Positions 26,894 to 37,328 of a stretch of DNA of 64,000 nt are shown in pieces (position 1 is the stretch's first letter; every line of letters starts with the position of its first letter). The DNA lies in the NCBI GenBank assembly GCA_007713455.1, contig VMRT01000009.1, positions 310,001-374,000 of the forward strand, given 5' to 3'. Both the position numbers and the translations under genes were made by a program. Source of the stretch: Pseudomonas sp. (GTDB taxonomy: Bacteria; Pseudomonadota; Gammaproteobacteria; Pseudomonadales; Pseudomonadaceae). A model generated the notes under the pieces. It saw only the letters and a program-made list of their open reading frames with translations, made no database searches and had not been told where the DNA came from.

Positions 26894-28489
26894 GTGCCCG
26901 TTCCCGACTTGTTTGCTGCAGGCCTTGCCCGTGGCTGGACCACATACGACGGCTCGCGGCTGGAGGACGATCTGACCCTGGAGGCCGACGTCGCCATCGT
27001 CGGCAGTGGCGCAGGCGGCGCCACCAGCGCAGAAGTGCTGAGCGCAGCCGGCTACAAGGTGCTGCTGATCGAAGAAGGCCCGCTGCGCACCAGCAGCGAC
27101 TTCGACATGCAGGAGGCCCGCGCCTATCGCTCGCTCTATCAGGAAGCCATCGGCCGCACGAGCAAGGACGGCGCCATCACCATCCTGCAGGGCCGCGCGG
27201 TCGGCGGCACCACGCTGGTGAACTGGACCTCGAGCTTTCGCACACCGCCGCAAACATTGCAGCACTGGGCCAGCGAGCATGGCGTCAGCGGGCTGTCGGT
27301 CGAGGCGCTGCAACCCTGGTTCGAACGCATCGAACAGCGCCTCGGCATCGCGCCCTGGGCCGTGCCGCCGAATGCCAACAACGCGGTGTTGCAGCGCGGC
27401 TGCGAAAGCCTCGGCCAGCACTGGGCGGTGATCCCGCGCAACGTGCGTGGCTGCTGGAACCTAGGCTATTGCGGCATGGGCTGCCCGACCAACGCCAAGC
27501 AGTCGATGCTGGTCACCAGCATTCCGGCGCTGCTGGACAAGGGCGGCGCACTGCTCTACCTCGCGCGCGCCGAACGCCTGTTGATGCAGGGCGAGCAGGT
27601 CGTCGGCCTGGACTGCCTGGGCATGGACGACCGCTGCGTGGAACCGAACGGGCAGCGCATCCGCGTCGTCGCCAGGCACTACATACTCGCCGGCGGCGGC
27701 ATCAACACGCCGGCGCTGCTGCTGCGCTCGCAGGCGCCCGACCCGCATCAGCGCGTCGGCAAGCGCACCTTCCTGCATCTGACCAACTTCTCCGCGGCGC
27801 AATTCGACGAGCGCATCGACGCCTTCAGCGGCGCGCCACAGTCGATCTATTCCGACCACTTCCAGTGGCGCGACGGGATTGCCGGGCCGGCGGGCTACAA
27901 GCTCGAAGTACCGCCCATCCATCCCGCGCTCGCGGCCACCCTGCTCGGCGACTTCGGCCCGGAGAATGCGCAGCGCATGGCCGAGCTGCCGCATACCCAC
28001 GCGATGATCGCCCTGCAGCGCGACGGCTTTCATCCGGACAGCGCCGAGGGCACGGTCGAGCTGCGCAGCGACGGCAGCCCGGTGCTCGACTACCGCATGA
28101 CCGACTATGCCTGGAACGGTGTCCGCCGTGCCTTTCTGAGCATGGCCGAGATCCAGTTCGCCGCCGGTGCGCGCGCCGTGCTGCCCCTGCATGCCGACGC
28201 CCATTACGTGCGCACGCCCCGCGCCGCCCGGGAGCTGATCGAGGGTCTAGACCTTGCGCTGTACCGCACCCGTCTTGGCAGCGCCCACGTCATGGGCGGT
28301 TGCGCCATGGGTGATGACCCACGCCAGGCCGTGACAGACAGCCTCGGTCGGCACCATCAGCTGGCCAACCTGTCGATACACGACGGCTCACTGTTCCCCA
28401 CCAGCATCGGCGCCAATCCCCAGCTGTCGATCTATGCGCTGTGCGCCAAACTCGCCACGGAACTGGGTGATCGCCTGCAGAAGTCCTGA
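26894..28489 (+). CDS. laoA: GMC-type FAD alcohol dehydrogenase, LaoA-like
   Basis: This 531-residue flavoprotein has the ADP-binding fold VAIVGSGAGGATSAEVLSAAG (Gly37, 39, 42), the GMC block ILQGRAVGGTTLVNWTSSFRTP, a cysteine-containing GCWNLGYCGMGCPTNAKQSM, and the C-terminal catalytic region SAHVMGGCAMGDDP and SIHDGSLFPTSIGANPQLSIYAL. It probably oxidises long-chain primary alcohols to aldehydes for the neighbouring aldehyde dehydrogenase. The start is GTG with AGGAGG at 26884-26889. It has no signal of its own, so if exported it would ride with the Tat partner. It is the last gene of the lao operon. Confidence 0.83.
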   Translation: MPVPDLFAAGLARGWTTYDGSRLEDDLTLEADVAIVGSGAGGATSAEVLSAAGYKVLLIEEGPLRTSSDFDMQEARAYRSLYQEAIGRTSKDGAITILQGRAVGGTTLVNWTSSFRTPPQTLQHWASEHGVSGLSVEALQPWFERIEQRLGIAPWAVPPNANNAVLQRGCESLGQHWAVIPRNVRGCWNLGYCGMGCPTNAKQSMLVTSIPALLDKGGALLYLARAERLLMQGEQVVGLDCLGMDDRCVEPNGQRIRVVARHYILAGGGINTPALLLRSQAPDPHQRVGKRTFLHLTNFSAAQFDERIDAFSGAPQSIYSDHFQWRDGIAGPAGYKLEVPPIHPALAATLLGDFGPENAQRMAELPHTHAMIALQRDGFHPDSAEGTVELRSDGSPVLDYRMTDYAWNGVRRAFLSMAEIQFAAGARAVLPLHADAHYVRTPRAARELIEGLDLALYRTRLGSAHVMGGCAMGDDPRQAVTDSLGRHHQLANLSIHDGSLFPTSIGANPQLSIYALCAKLATELGDRLQKS

Positions 28490-28495
28490 GATTGA

Positions 28496-29077
<582 letters not shown>

Positions 29078-29142
29078 CGATGCCCGCCGGGCCGCGTCGC
29101 GTGCACGCTGGCCGGCGATGCGGCACAATTGCCCGGTCGTAA

Positions 29143-29435
<293 letters not shown>

Positions 29436-29436
<1 letters not shown>

Positions 29437-31169
29437 TGCTCTCGCGGCGACCGACCCGAAGGACCCGCCTGCTCAGGGGCCTCCAGGGTTGTCTCGCCGC
29501 CCTCCTGCTGCTGGCCTGCGCGGCCCAGGGCAACCCTCTTGCAAACGGCGCCGTCGCCACGGCCCATCCGCTGGCCAGTGAAGTTGGCCGGCGCATTCTC
29601 GAAGCCGGCGGCAACGCCTTCGATGCCACCGTTGCAGTCAGCGCCGCCCTGGCGGTGGTCGAGCCATACGGCTCCGGACTTGGCGGCGGCGGCTTCTTTC
29701 TGCTGCGCAAAGCCGGCGATCCTGCTCGCCACATTTTTCTCGATGCCCGCGAGCGCGCACCCGCCGCTGCCACGCCGGACCTGTACCTGCGCGACGGCAA
29801 GATCTGGCGCGAGCTTTCGCTGAATGGCCCGCTGGCCGCGGCGATACCCGGCACGCCGGCGGCACTGGTCGAGCTCGCGGAGAAGCGCGGCCGCCTGCCC
29901 CTGAAGACCACCCTGGCGCCGGCCATCGCCCTGGCCCGCGACGGATTTGCGGTGGATGCCGTCTATCGCCAGCGCGCCGGCTGGCGCCTCGCGGCGTTGC
30001 GTGACGATCCGGAGAGCGCGCGGCTGTTTCTCCACGACGGCGACCTGCCAGCCGAAGGCCATCTGCTGCGCCAGCCGGAGCTGGCGCAAACCCTGGAGCG
30101 CCTGGCCAGGCACGGTCACGACGGCTTCTACCGCGGCGAGTTCGCGAAGAAATTGGTGCAAGGCGTTCGCGCCGCCGGCGGCATCTGGTCGCTAGAGGAT
30201 CTGGCCGACTACCACACCGTCGAGCGCGAGCCACTACGCTTCACCCTCGCCAATGGTCGTGAGCTGATCGGCGCGCCACCGCCGTCAGCCGGCGGCATGA
30301 TCCTCGCGCAGAGCCTGGGCATTCTCGAACGCCTGGCCTGGCGCGACGCCGAACCGCTGCAACGCAGTCACCTGGTGGTCGAGGCGTTGCGCCGGGCCTA
30401 TCGCGACCGAGGTCTGCTGGGCGATCCGGATTTCGTCGCGTCACCACTGCGACATCTACTTTCAGACCAGTATCTGGACCAGCTCGCCAGCTCCATCGAC
30501 TCCGATCGGGCCACGCCGAGCAGCGCATTGCCGCCAGCGGCACGCTGGCGCGAGGGCGAGCACACCACCCACTTCGCGGTGATCGATGCCGAAGGCAATG
30601 CGGTGGCGGCGACGCTATCGCTGAACATGATGTTCGGTGCCGCCTTCAGCGTGCCCGGCACCGGTGTGCTGCTCAATGACGAGATGGACGACTTCGCCGC
30701 CGACATCGACGGCAGCAATGCCTATGGCCTGAAGGGCAGCAGCGCCAACGCCATCTCCGGCGGCAAGCGTCCGCTGTCGAGCATGAGCCCGACTTTCATC
30801 GAAAGCGCCGAGGAGTTCGCCGCCTTCGGCACGCCCGGCGGCAGCCGCATCCCGAGCATGGTGCTGCTTTCGGCACTGTCTTACCTGAATGGCGAACCGG
30901 TGCAGGCCTGGCCGGCAGTGCCGCGCTATCACCATCAGTACCTGCCGGACGTGCTGCAGTACGAAGCCGATGCCTTCACCCCGGCGCAGCTGGACGCCCT
31001 GCGCGCGCGCGGCCACCGTCCCAGGCTGATCGAACGCGACTACGGCAACCAGCAGGTGCTCTATTGGCACAAGCCGAGCGGCACGGTCGAGGCGGCCAGC
31101 GACCCGCGCGGCATCGGCCAGGCACTGTTGGTGCCGGCACGCCGCGAGCCGGTTACAGCTGCAGAATGA
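29436..31169 (+). CDS. ggt: Gamma-glutamyltransferase (gamma-glutamyl transpeptidase)
   Basis: This 577-residue Ntn-hydrolase precursor has a basic leader, a hydrophobic signal segment and a possible lipobox (LLLAC). ANGAVATAHPLASEVGRRILEAGGNAFDATVA is the usual start of the large subunit. Autocleavage should occur before the threonine of THFAVID (EHTTHFAVIDAEGNAVA), which becomes the N-terminal nucleophile of the small subunit; NDEMDDF and PLSSMSPT follow as expected. The product acts on glutathione and other gamma-glutamyl compounds in the periplasm. The start overlaps the ferredoxin stop by one base. The gene runs 17 bases into the convergent Na/Pi carrier gene. Confidence 0.9.
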
Positions 31170-33021
31170 CCGGGCCTTCGTCCTCAGCGAGCTGACGCAG
31201 CTGCCGCGTCAGCTCATGGCCCTCGCCGAGCAACAAGGCGTTGCGCAGACTCTGGATGATGCGGCTGGCGTAGCCCAGGTCGTTCATCAGCGAACTGCTC
31301 TGCAAACCGTCCAGCTTCTGGTTGCGGATCGATTCGAACAGGCGCCGGCGAAACTCCGCATCGAACTTCGCAGCGCGCTCGTCCAGCCAGTTCAAGCGCT
31401 CGCGCCATAGCTCATCGGGCAGCTCCGAGTGATTCAGCGCGCGGATCTCGCGCAACGACTCCAGCAAATGCCGACGCAGCTCGACATACGCCTGGCGCGC
31501 CGCGGATTCGTCGGTGCGCAGGTAGTGTCCGAGGTTCTTCTGCAGGTGCTTGGCATCCTTGACCGCGTCCACCAGCTGCAGCGCCGCAACCTGGCAGCTC
31601 AGCCAGAACGCATGGTGGCTCTCGTCCAGCGGCAGCTCCAGACGCCCCATGAAGGTCAGCAGATCGGAATACACGCCCTTTATGTGCCGCTGATACAGCC
31701 GCTCGGCATCCAGGGCCTGGGCGTCGGGCTTCGCGTTGATCAGCGCCTCGTCAATCCGTCCCTGCTGACGCAGCTGGTCCACCGGCAGATAGGTGGCATG
31801 GCAAATCACCTCGAGACTCAGGCGCGCCAGATGCTGCAGCTCCTGCGCCACGGCGCTGGCGGCAGCATCCGCGGAGTCCAGCGCACGGTCATTCAGGTAG
31901 CGCGCGCGGGTCGGCTCCTCCGGTCGAGCAGGCGCAAGCTCGGTGATCAGCACCGTCGGTTCGACTCGCTCAGGCAACACGCGCAACAGCAGGTTTGCCA
32001 GCTGCGCCTGCCACGGCCAGAACAGCAGCACACCCATGGCGTTGAACAGCGTATGAAACAGCGCCAGCTGAATCAGACGGTTTTCAGCCAGGCCCAGCGG
32101 CGCGACCAGCCACTGGACCAGCCAGGTCAACGGCGGCAGCAGCGCGATGGCCAGCACGGCGGTAGTCACGTTGAACAGTACATGGGCCAGCGCCAGGCGC
32201 TGACCACTGCGGTTGCCGCCGAGCGAGCCGACGAACGCAGTGGTGACGCTTGTGCCGACATTGGCGCCGATCGCCGTCGCCAGCGCCTGGCCGAGATCCA
32301 GCTGGCCGGTAGCCAAAGCGGTCAGCGTCAGCATCAATGTGGCATGGCTGGACTGCAGCACCACCGTGGCAAACAGGCCGATCGCGACGAACATCAGCTG
32401 CCCGGCCAGACCGCCAGCGTGGTACTGCGACAGGTCCATGCCACCGAAGCTGGAGAAACCGGTCTTGATCTGATCGATGCCGAGAAAGATGAAGGCGATG
32501 CCGAGCACGATACGCCCGGCCGCCTTGCCCTTGTCGCCGGTGAAGCTGGCCAGCACCCCGAAAACCAGCAGCGGCAAGGCCAGCGGACTCAGGCTGACGT
32601 TCTGCCCGGCCAGTGCCAGCAGCCAGATACCCGTGGTGGAGCCGAGATTGGCGCCGAACAGAATGGCGATACCGCCGGCAAGCTTGATCAGCCCGGTGCT
32701 GATGAAGGCGATGGTGAGCAACGAGACCAGCGTGCTGGACTGCAGCAGCATGGTGCCGCTCATGCCGAACATCAGGCCCTTGAGCGGCGTCGCCGTACTG
32801 CGCGTCAGCAGCTGTTCGAGCTTGCTACCGGCCAGTTGGCGCAGCCCCTCTTCGAGGCATTGCATGCCGAACAGGAACAGGGCGAGTCCCGCGCACAGCT
32901 CGAGCCATCCGTCACTGGCCCAGAACGACCAGGACAACATCAGCAGGCCCACGATGGGCAGAAATGTCTTGAAGAAGCGGCTGTTCAAGGAGGGGGCTTC
33001 GCGGCGCGGGATGGGAGGCAA
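31153..33021 (-). CDS. Na/Pi cotransporter family protein with PhoU-like tail
   Basis: This 622-residue protein has about eight to ten membrane segments in residues 15-350 with two inverted QSS repeats (MLLQSSTLVSLL and VVLQSSHATLML), the signature of the NptA/PNaS sodium-phosphate family. A soluble helical C-terminal half (about 380-622) resembles PhoU. The first codon appears to be TTG 33021: an in-frame TAG lies two codons upstream and no ATG occurs until residue 28. A TTG at 32988 is the other option. It is likely a phosphate transporter or exporter in the inner membrane. Phosphate handling recurs in this window (pst, glpQ). Confidence 0.84.
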   Translation of the reverse strand: MPPIPRREAPSLNSRFFKTFLPIVGLLMLSWSFWASDGWLELCAGLALFLFGMQCLEEGLRQLAGSKLEQLLTRSTATPLKGLMFGMSGTMLLQSSTLVSLLTIAFISTGLIKLAGGIAILFGANLGSTTGIWLLALAGQNVSLSPLALPLLVFGVLASFTGDKGKAAGRIVLGIAFIFLGIDQIKTGFSSFGGMDLSQYHAGGLAGQLMFVAIGLFATVVLQSSHATLMLTLTALATGQLDLGQALATAIGANVGTSVTTAFVGSLGGNRSGQRLALAHVLFNVTTAVLAIALLPPLTWLVQWLVAPLGLAENRLIQLALFHTLFNAMGVLLFWPWQAQLANLLLRVLPERVEPTVLITELAPARPEEPTRARYLNDRALDSADAAASAVAQELQHLARLSLEVICHATYLPVDQLRQQGRIDEALINAKPDAQALDAERLYQRHIKGVYSDLLTFMGRLELPLDESHHAFWLSCQVAALQLVDAVKDAKHLQKNLGHYLRTDESAARQAYVELRRHLLESLREIRALNHSELPDELWRERLNWLDERAAKFDAEFRRRLFESIRNQKLDGLQSSSLMNDLGYASRIIQSLRNALLLGEGHELTRQLRQLAEDEGPVILQL

Positions 33022-33088
33022 AGCCTACTGCAGCAACACCGCGACCGGAAGGCTCAGGCCCTGCCAGTCGCGATGCGGATGACGCCGA

Positions 33089-33430
33089 TCAACGCTGGGC
33101 GTTGTAACCGCTGGTGGTGCAGCCCAGGCAGCGTACGAACGCCGCTTTGCCCGGCTCGACCACCAGAGCTTTGCCAGCCTCGCCGACGTTGCCGCCCAAG
33201 GCGGTGAACGGCAGGCTGACAACGAAAACACCGGCGCCGATGGCAGTCGCGGCGATCAGCAGCGGGCGGGCGATGATCAGGTCACCGACCATGGAGTAGG
33301 CCTTGGGCGCTTCTACGGAGTACATCGGATCACCACTGGCGTTCTGCGGGACCGACTCCGCATGTGCCGGCAGCGCCAGCAGGCCAGTGGTCAGTGCCAA
33401 GACAGCAGCGGTAGAGCGGAACAGATTCAT
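33089..33430 (-). CDS. Small secreted or membrane-anchored hypothetical protein
   Basis: The 113-residue product starts at ATG 33430 (GAAGGA seven bases before), with a signal peptide cut after AHA near residue 24. The mature part has [20 protein letters not shown], one hydrophobic segment ([19 protein letters not shown]), a glycine-rich turn, then [19 protein letters not shown]. The Cys-x2-Cys near the C-terminus is the only pair of cysteines. Similar small proteins occur beside mutM in other Pseudomonas. No known function; sometimes loosely labelled as a transporter, for which I see no support. Confidence 0.72.
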   Translation of the reverse strand: MNLFRSTAAVLALTTGLLALPAHAESVPQNASGDPMYSVEAPKAYSMVGDLIIARPLLIAATAIGAGVFVVSLPFTALGGNVGEAGKALVVEPGKAAFVRCLGCTTSGYNAQR

Positions 33431-33548
33431 GGTGTGGTCCTTCAGATGTGCGAAACGCGGCAATTTTTAGTTGTGGCGGCCACTATAGCAGTGGCCGGGG
33501 CACGCTGAGCGTGAACGCCGTCAACGCATGCACAGTTCCGCCAGCCGC

Positions 33549-34361
33549 TCAACGCTGGCAGCGAGCGCAATACACGCTGGCGCGCTGACCGAGGCGAATC
33601 TCACGCAGCGTGCCGCCACAGTTCTTGCAGAATTCGCCGGCCCGCCCGTAGACGAACAGCTCCTGTTGAAAATAGCCGGGCTTGCCATCGCCGCCGACGA
33701 AATCGCGCAAGGTCGTGCCGCCACGCTCGATGGCCATCGCCAGTATCCGCCGGATTTCCTCGCCGAGCTTCAGATAACGCGCTCGCGAGATGCTCCCGGC
33801 CGGCCGCCGCGGATCGATCCCGGCGGCGAACAGTGCCTCGCTCGCATAGATGTTGCCGACGCCCACCACTACCGCGTTGTCCATGATGAACGGCTTGACC
33901 GCCATGCTGCGCCCACGCGACAGCCTATACAGGCGGTCGCCGTCGAAATCCTCGCCGAGCGGCTCGGGCCCGAGACTGGCGAGCAACACATGGGCGAGCG
34001 GCTCGTGGCTCCAGAGCATCGCGCCGAAGCGCCGCGGATCGGTGTAGCGCAGCGCCTGGCCGGACTCCAGCAGGATATCGACGTGCTCGTGCTTGGCCGC
34101 CGGCAATGCCGCGTCAACCAGACGCAGGCTTCCGGACATGCCCAGATGAACGATCAGCGTGCCGCTCTCGGCCTTGATCAGCAGGTATTTGGCACGACGC
34201 TCGACGGCTTGGATGCGTTGGCCGGACAGACGCACATCGAGGTCTTCCGGGATCGGCCAGCGCAACCGCCGGTCACGCACCAGCACGCGGCTGACACGCT
34301 GACCAACAAGGTATGGCTCGATACCACGGCGGGTAGTTTCGACTTCGGGAAGTTCGGGCAT
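33549..34361 (-). CDS. mutM: Formamidopyrimidine-DNA glycosylase MutM (Fpg)
   Basis: This 270-residue base-excision repair glycosylase/AP lyase removes 8-oxoguanine. The N-terminus [13 protein letters not shown] provides the catalytic Pro2 (after Met removal), Glu3 and Glu6. The helix-two-turn-helix region has [13 protein letters not shown], and the C-terminal zinc finger is [26 protein letters not shown] with four cysteines. Length is normal for the family. All functional residues are present. Confidence 0.96.
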   Translation of the reverse strand: MPELPEVETTRRGIEPYLVGQRVSRVLVRDRRLRWPIPEDLDVRLSGQRIQAVERRAKYLLIKAESGTLIVHLGMSGSLRLVDAALPAAKHEHVDILLESGQALRYTDPRRFGAMLWSHEPLAHVLLASLGPEPLGEDFDGDRLYRLSRGRSMAVKPFIMDNAVVVGVGNIYASEALFAAGIDPRRPAGSISRARYLKLGEEIRRILAMAIERGGTTLRDFVGGDGKPGYFQQELFVYGRAGEFCKNCGGTLREIRLGQRASVYCARCQR

Positions 34362-34418
34362 GGCGGGACGTTGGATACAGCGAAGGGATGCCGACCTTAG
34401 CAGGCCGACGCCGGGCCG

Positions 34419-35285
34419 TCAGCCCACGCCAAGCTCGCGGATGCTTTCCTTGAGGCAGACGAAATCGTATTCCGACAGCCCGACGTATTCGAGCACCAGC
34501 TGCGACACGCTGTCCCACTCGTGATCGTCCGGCTGCGCCCCGAGCACCCGATGACAGGCGCAGATGTGCTCGGCCATCTTGAGGATCGCCAGCAGCGTCT
34601 TGATCGGCGCGTCGCGCCCCGAGTCGTCGGCGAACAGCGACAGCGCGTTATGGTGATTGGCGATGGCATCGCACAGGTGCAGCGGCAGGTTCCACGATTT
34701 GGCGGTGAAGTAGCCGACCACCGCATGGTTGGTGCTGAGCACGCGATTCTCGATATCGACGATGCGCTGGCCGTCTCCGGTGCTGGCGTAGGCCTCTTCC
34801 AGCACACTCATGTAGCCGGGGAAGCGCTTGAGCATCAGCGGGATGCCGCAATTGTGGAACAGCCCGAGGGTGTAGGCCTCGTCCGGCGACTGGTAGCCGA
34901 TGCGCTTGGCCAGGGTCAGGCAGGCCATGGCCACGTCCTGCGCGCTGTCCCAGAAGCGGCTGAGCGTGACGATGGTCTCGTCGCTCATCTCGCCCTTGAT
35001 CGACTGCGCATTGATCAGGTTGATCACCGAATTGCAGCCCAGCAGGTTCACCGCCTGCTGGATGGAAGCGATGCGGTTGGCCAGACCGAAATGCGGCGAG
35101 TTGACCAGTTTGAGCAGCGCCCCCGAAAGCCCCGGGTCCTGACTGATCAGCCGGGCGATGGCTTTCAGATCGGGCACCGGCATGACCTGCTCCATCTGCA
35201 GGTCGACCATGATCTGCGGTTGCGGCGGCACGCTGATGCCTTGCAGCACCCGGCGGATCTGTTCGGCGGAGAGTTCAACGGCCAT
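34419..35285 (-). CDS. HDOD domain signalling protein
   Basis: This 288-residue protein has one HDOD domain (about 20-215): LMQLEQVMPVPDL-like opening, ISQDPGLSGALLKLVNSPHFGL, IASIQQAVNLLGCNSVINLI, and a degenerate HD-type site (GLFHNCGIPLML, NHAVVGYF). HDOD proteins usually lack phosphohydrolase metals and act as regulators, often with c-di-GMP or chemotaxis. A divergent start region is shared with the PfpI gene. No membrane segment or other output domain is visible. Confidence 0.84.
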   Translation of the reverse strand: MAVELSAEQIRRVLQGISVPPQPQIMVDLQMEQVMPVPDLKAIARLISQDPGLSGALLKLVNSPHFGLANRIASIQQAVNLLGCNSVINLINAQSIKGEMSDETIVTLSRFWDSAQDVAMACLTLAKRIGYQSPDEAYTLGLFHNCGIPLMLKRFPGYMSVLEEAYASTGDGQRIVDIENRVLSTNHAVVGYFTAKSWNLPLHLCDAIANHHNALSLFADDSGRDAPIKTLLAILKMAEHICACHRVLGAQPDDHEWDSVSQLVLEYVGLSEYDFVCLKESIRELGVG

Positions 35286-35414
35286 GAGGGGGACGCTCGA
35301 CTAGAAGGCAAAGTGCCATCGGCACGAAAGGGCGAACTTTGGCTGAGATGCGGGTCCCATTTCAAGTGACTCGCATTCGGCGAGCGTTACCGACAGACAG
35401 ACGGAGGCATGCTC

Positions 35415-35954
35415 ATGACCCAATCCCTCAACGGCAAGCGCGTGGCAATCCTGGTGACCGAAGGCTTCGAGCAGGTCGAGCTGACCGGCCCGCAGGAGGC
35501 GCTGGAGAAGGCCGGTGCGACAGCGCAGATCGTCTCCGCCAAGAATGGCGAAGTGACCGGCTGGAACCACACCACGCCGGCCAGCAAGTTTCACGTGGAC
35601 AAGACCTTCGACGACCTCGATATGAATGACTATGACGCCGTGCTGCTACCCGGCGGGGTGGTCAACTCCGACACCATTCGCACCGACGAAAGCGCACAAA
35701 AACTGGTACGCGACGCCGCCGCGGCGAACAAGCCGATCGCGGTGATCTGTCACGGCGGCTGGCTGCTGATCTCGGCCGGACTGGTCAAGGGCAAGCGCAT
35801 GACCAGCTGGCCGTCGCTTACCGACGACCTGAAGAACGCCGGCGCCGATTGGGTGGACCAGGAGGTGGTGGTTGACGGTCAACTGATCAGCAGCCGCAAG
35901 CCAGATGACATCCCAGCGTTCAGCCGGGCGCTGATTCAAGCCCTGTCCGCCTGA
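35415..35954 (+). CDS. pfpI: DJ-1/PfpI family protein
   Basis: This 179-residue cytoplasmic protein of the PfpI type has Glu16 in LVTEGFEQVE, the nucleophile elbow ICHGGWLL with Cys112 and His113, and LPGGVVNSD. The family includes proteases, deglycase-like and chaperone-like proteins; in P. aeruginosa PfpI is linked to stress tolerance. ATG 35415 is preferred over ATG 35409 because GGAGG (35403-35407) is seven bases before the former and only one base before the latter. Confidence 0.87.
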   Translation: MTQSLNGKRVAILVTEGFEQVELTGPQEALEKAGATAQIVSAKNGEVTGWNHTTPASKFHVDKTFDDLDMNDYDAVLLPGGVVNSDTIRTDESAQKLVRDAAAANKPIAVICHGGWLLISAGLVKGKRMTSWPSLTDDLKNAGADWVDQEVVVDGQLISSRKPDDIPAFSRALIQALSA

Positions 35955-36055
35955 CCGGTGATGCGTGGCGGGCGCTACGAGGAATTTCCGGCAGCGCCGG
36001 CGCGCGTGGCCTGCCGCTCGTTTAGAATGCCCGTCTTTTTCCCGGAGCCCCGCCG

Positions 36056-37252
36056 ATGACCCTGCCCAGCCTGCGCCTCAAAGCCAATGCCGATCGCCGC
36101 CTGCGCGCCGGCCATCTGTGGGTCTACAGCAACGAGGTGGACACCGCGGCCACGCCGCTGGCGGGCTTCGCCGCCGGGGATCAGGCCGTGCTCGAAGCCG
36201 CCGGCGGCAAGCCGCTGGGCATCGTCGGGGTATCGCCGAACAACCTGATCTGCGCACGCCTGCTATCGCGCGATCTCAAGCACAGCCTGGATAAGTCATT
36301 GCTGGTGCATCGCATCCAGGTCGCGCTGTCGTTGCGTGATCGCCTGTTCGATCAGCCGTGCTACCGCCTGATCTATGGCGATTCCGATCTTCTGCCGGGT
36401 CTGGTGGTGGACCGCTTCCACGATCATCTGGTGGTGCAGCTGGCCTCCGCCACCATGGAGCGCAACAAGGATGCCGTGCTGGAGGCGTTGGTCCAGGTGC
36501 TCAAGCCCCGCGGCGTGCTGTGGAAGAACGACTCCAGCGCCCGCGATGCCGAAGGCCTGGAGCGTTACGTCGATACGGCGTTCGGCGTATTGCCGGAGTG
36601 GGTCGCGCTGGAAGAGAACGGCGTGAAGTTCGAGGCGCCGGTGCTGCAGGGCCAGAAGACCGGCTGGTTCTACGACCACCGCATGAATCGCGCGCGCCTG
36701 GCGCCCTACGTGAAGGGCAAGCGCGTACTCGACCTGTTCAGCTACATCGGCGGCTGGGGCGTGCAGGCGGCGGCCTTCGGAGCCAGCGAAGTGTTCTGCG
36801 TCGACGCATCGGCCTTCGCCCTGGACGGTGTCGAGCGCAATGCCGCGCTCAATGGAGTGGCCGAGAAGATGACCTGCGTCGAGGGTGATGCCTTCGAGGC
36901 GATGAAGGAACTGAAGAACGCCGAGGAGCGCTTCGACGTGGTCATCACCGACCCGCCGGCCTTCATCAAGCGCAAGAAGGACATCAAGAACGGCGAGGCC
37001 GCCTACCGTCGCCTCAACGAAGCCGCGATGCGCCTGCTCAACAAGGACGGCATCCTGGTCAGCGCCAGCTGCTCCATGCACCTGGAAGAAGATCACCTGC
37101 AGAACATCCTGCTCGGCAGCGCACGCCATCTGGACCGCAATATCCAGCTGCTCGAACGCGGCGCCCAGGGCCCGGATCATCCGGTGCACCCGGCGATCCC
37201 GGAAACCCGCTACATCAAGAGCCTGACCTGCCGCATCCTGCCCAACAGCTGA
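36056..37252 (+). CDS. RlmI-like 23S rRNA cytosine-C5 methyltransferase
   Basis: The 398-residue protein has an N-terminal PUA-like domain (about 1-75, LRLKANADRRLRAGHLWVYSNEV), an EEHEE-type middle and a class I methyltransferase domain: GKRVLDLFSYIGGWGVQAAAFGA, VFCVDASAFALDGVERNAALNG, and VITDPPAFIKRKKD. A conserved SASCSMH lies near 345, with the catalytic cysteine. This is the RlmI/YccW pattern (m5C1962 of 23S rRNA). A TAGAAT -10-like box at 36021-36026 and CGGAG before ATG support a gene-specific promoter. Confidence 0.87.
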   Translation: MTLPSLRLKANADRRLRAGHLWVYSNEVDTAATPLAGFAAGDQAVLEAAGGKPLGIVGVSPNNLICARLLSRDLKHSLDKSLLVHRIQVALSLRDRLFDQPCYRLIYGDSDLLPGLVVDRFHDHLVVQLASATMERNKDAVLEALVQVLKPRGVLWKNDSSARDAEGLERYVDTAFGVLPEWVALEENGVKFEAPVLQGQKTGWFYDHRMNRARLAPYVKGKRVLDLFSYIGGWGVQAAAFGASEVFCVDASAFALDGVERNAALNGVAEKMTCVEGDAFEAMKELKNAEERFDVVITDPPAFIKRKKDIKNGEAAYRRLNEAAMRLLNKDGILVSASCSMHLEEDHLQNILLGSARHLDRNIQLLERGAQGPDHPVHPAIPETRYIKSLTCRILPNS

Positions 37253-37283
37253 GGGGCGGCACACGCGCCTACCGTATCGCCAT

Positions 37284-37317
37284 GAAACCTCCGCCCGGCA
37301 GTGCGGGCGAAGGTTTC
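37284..37317. terminator. Stem-loop between the rlmI-like and cutinase genes
   Basis: GAAACCT 37284-37290 and CGCCCG 37292-37297 pair with CGGGCG 37304-37309 and AGGTTTC 37311-37317 around a 6-base loop with one mismatch. It sits between two convergent genes; there is no long T-run, so it may be a weak bidirectional terminator. Confidence 0.6.
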
Positions 37318-37328
37318 AACGTGCGGTG

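Noticed and set aside
31429-33207. 592-residue plus-strand open frame over the Na/Pi carrier
   Set aside because: Glutamine/arginine-rich shadow of the carrier's coding strand, no domain seen.
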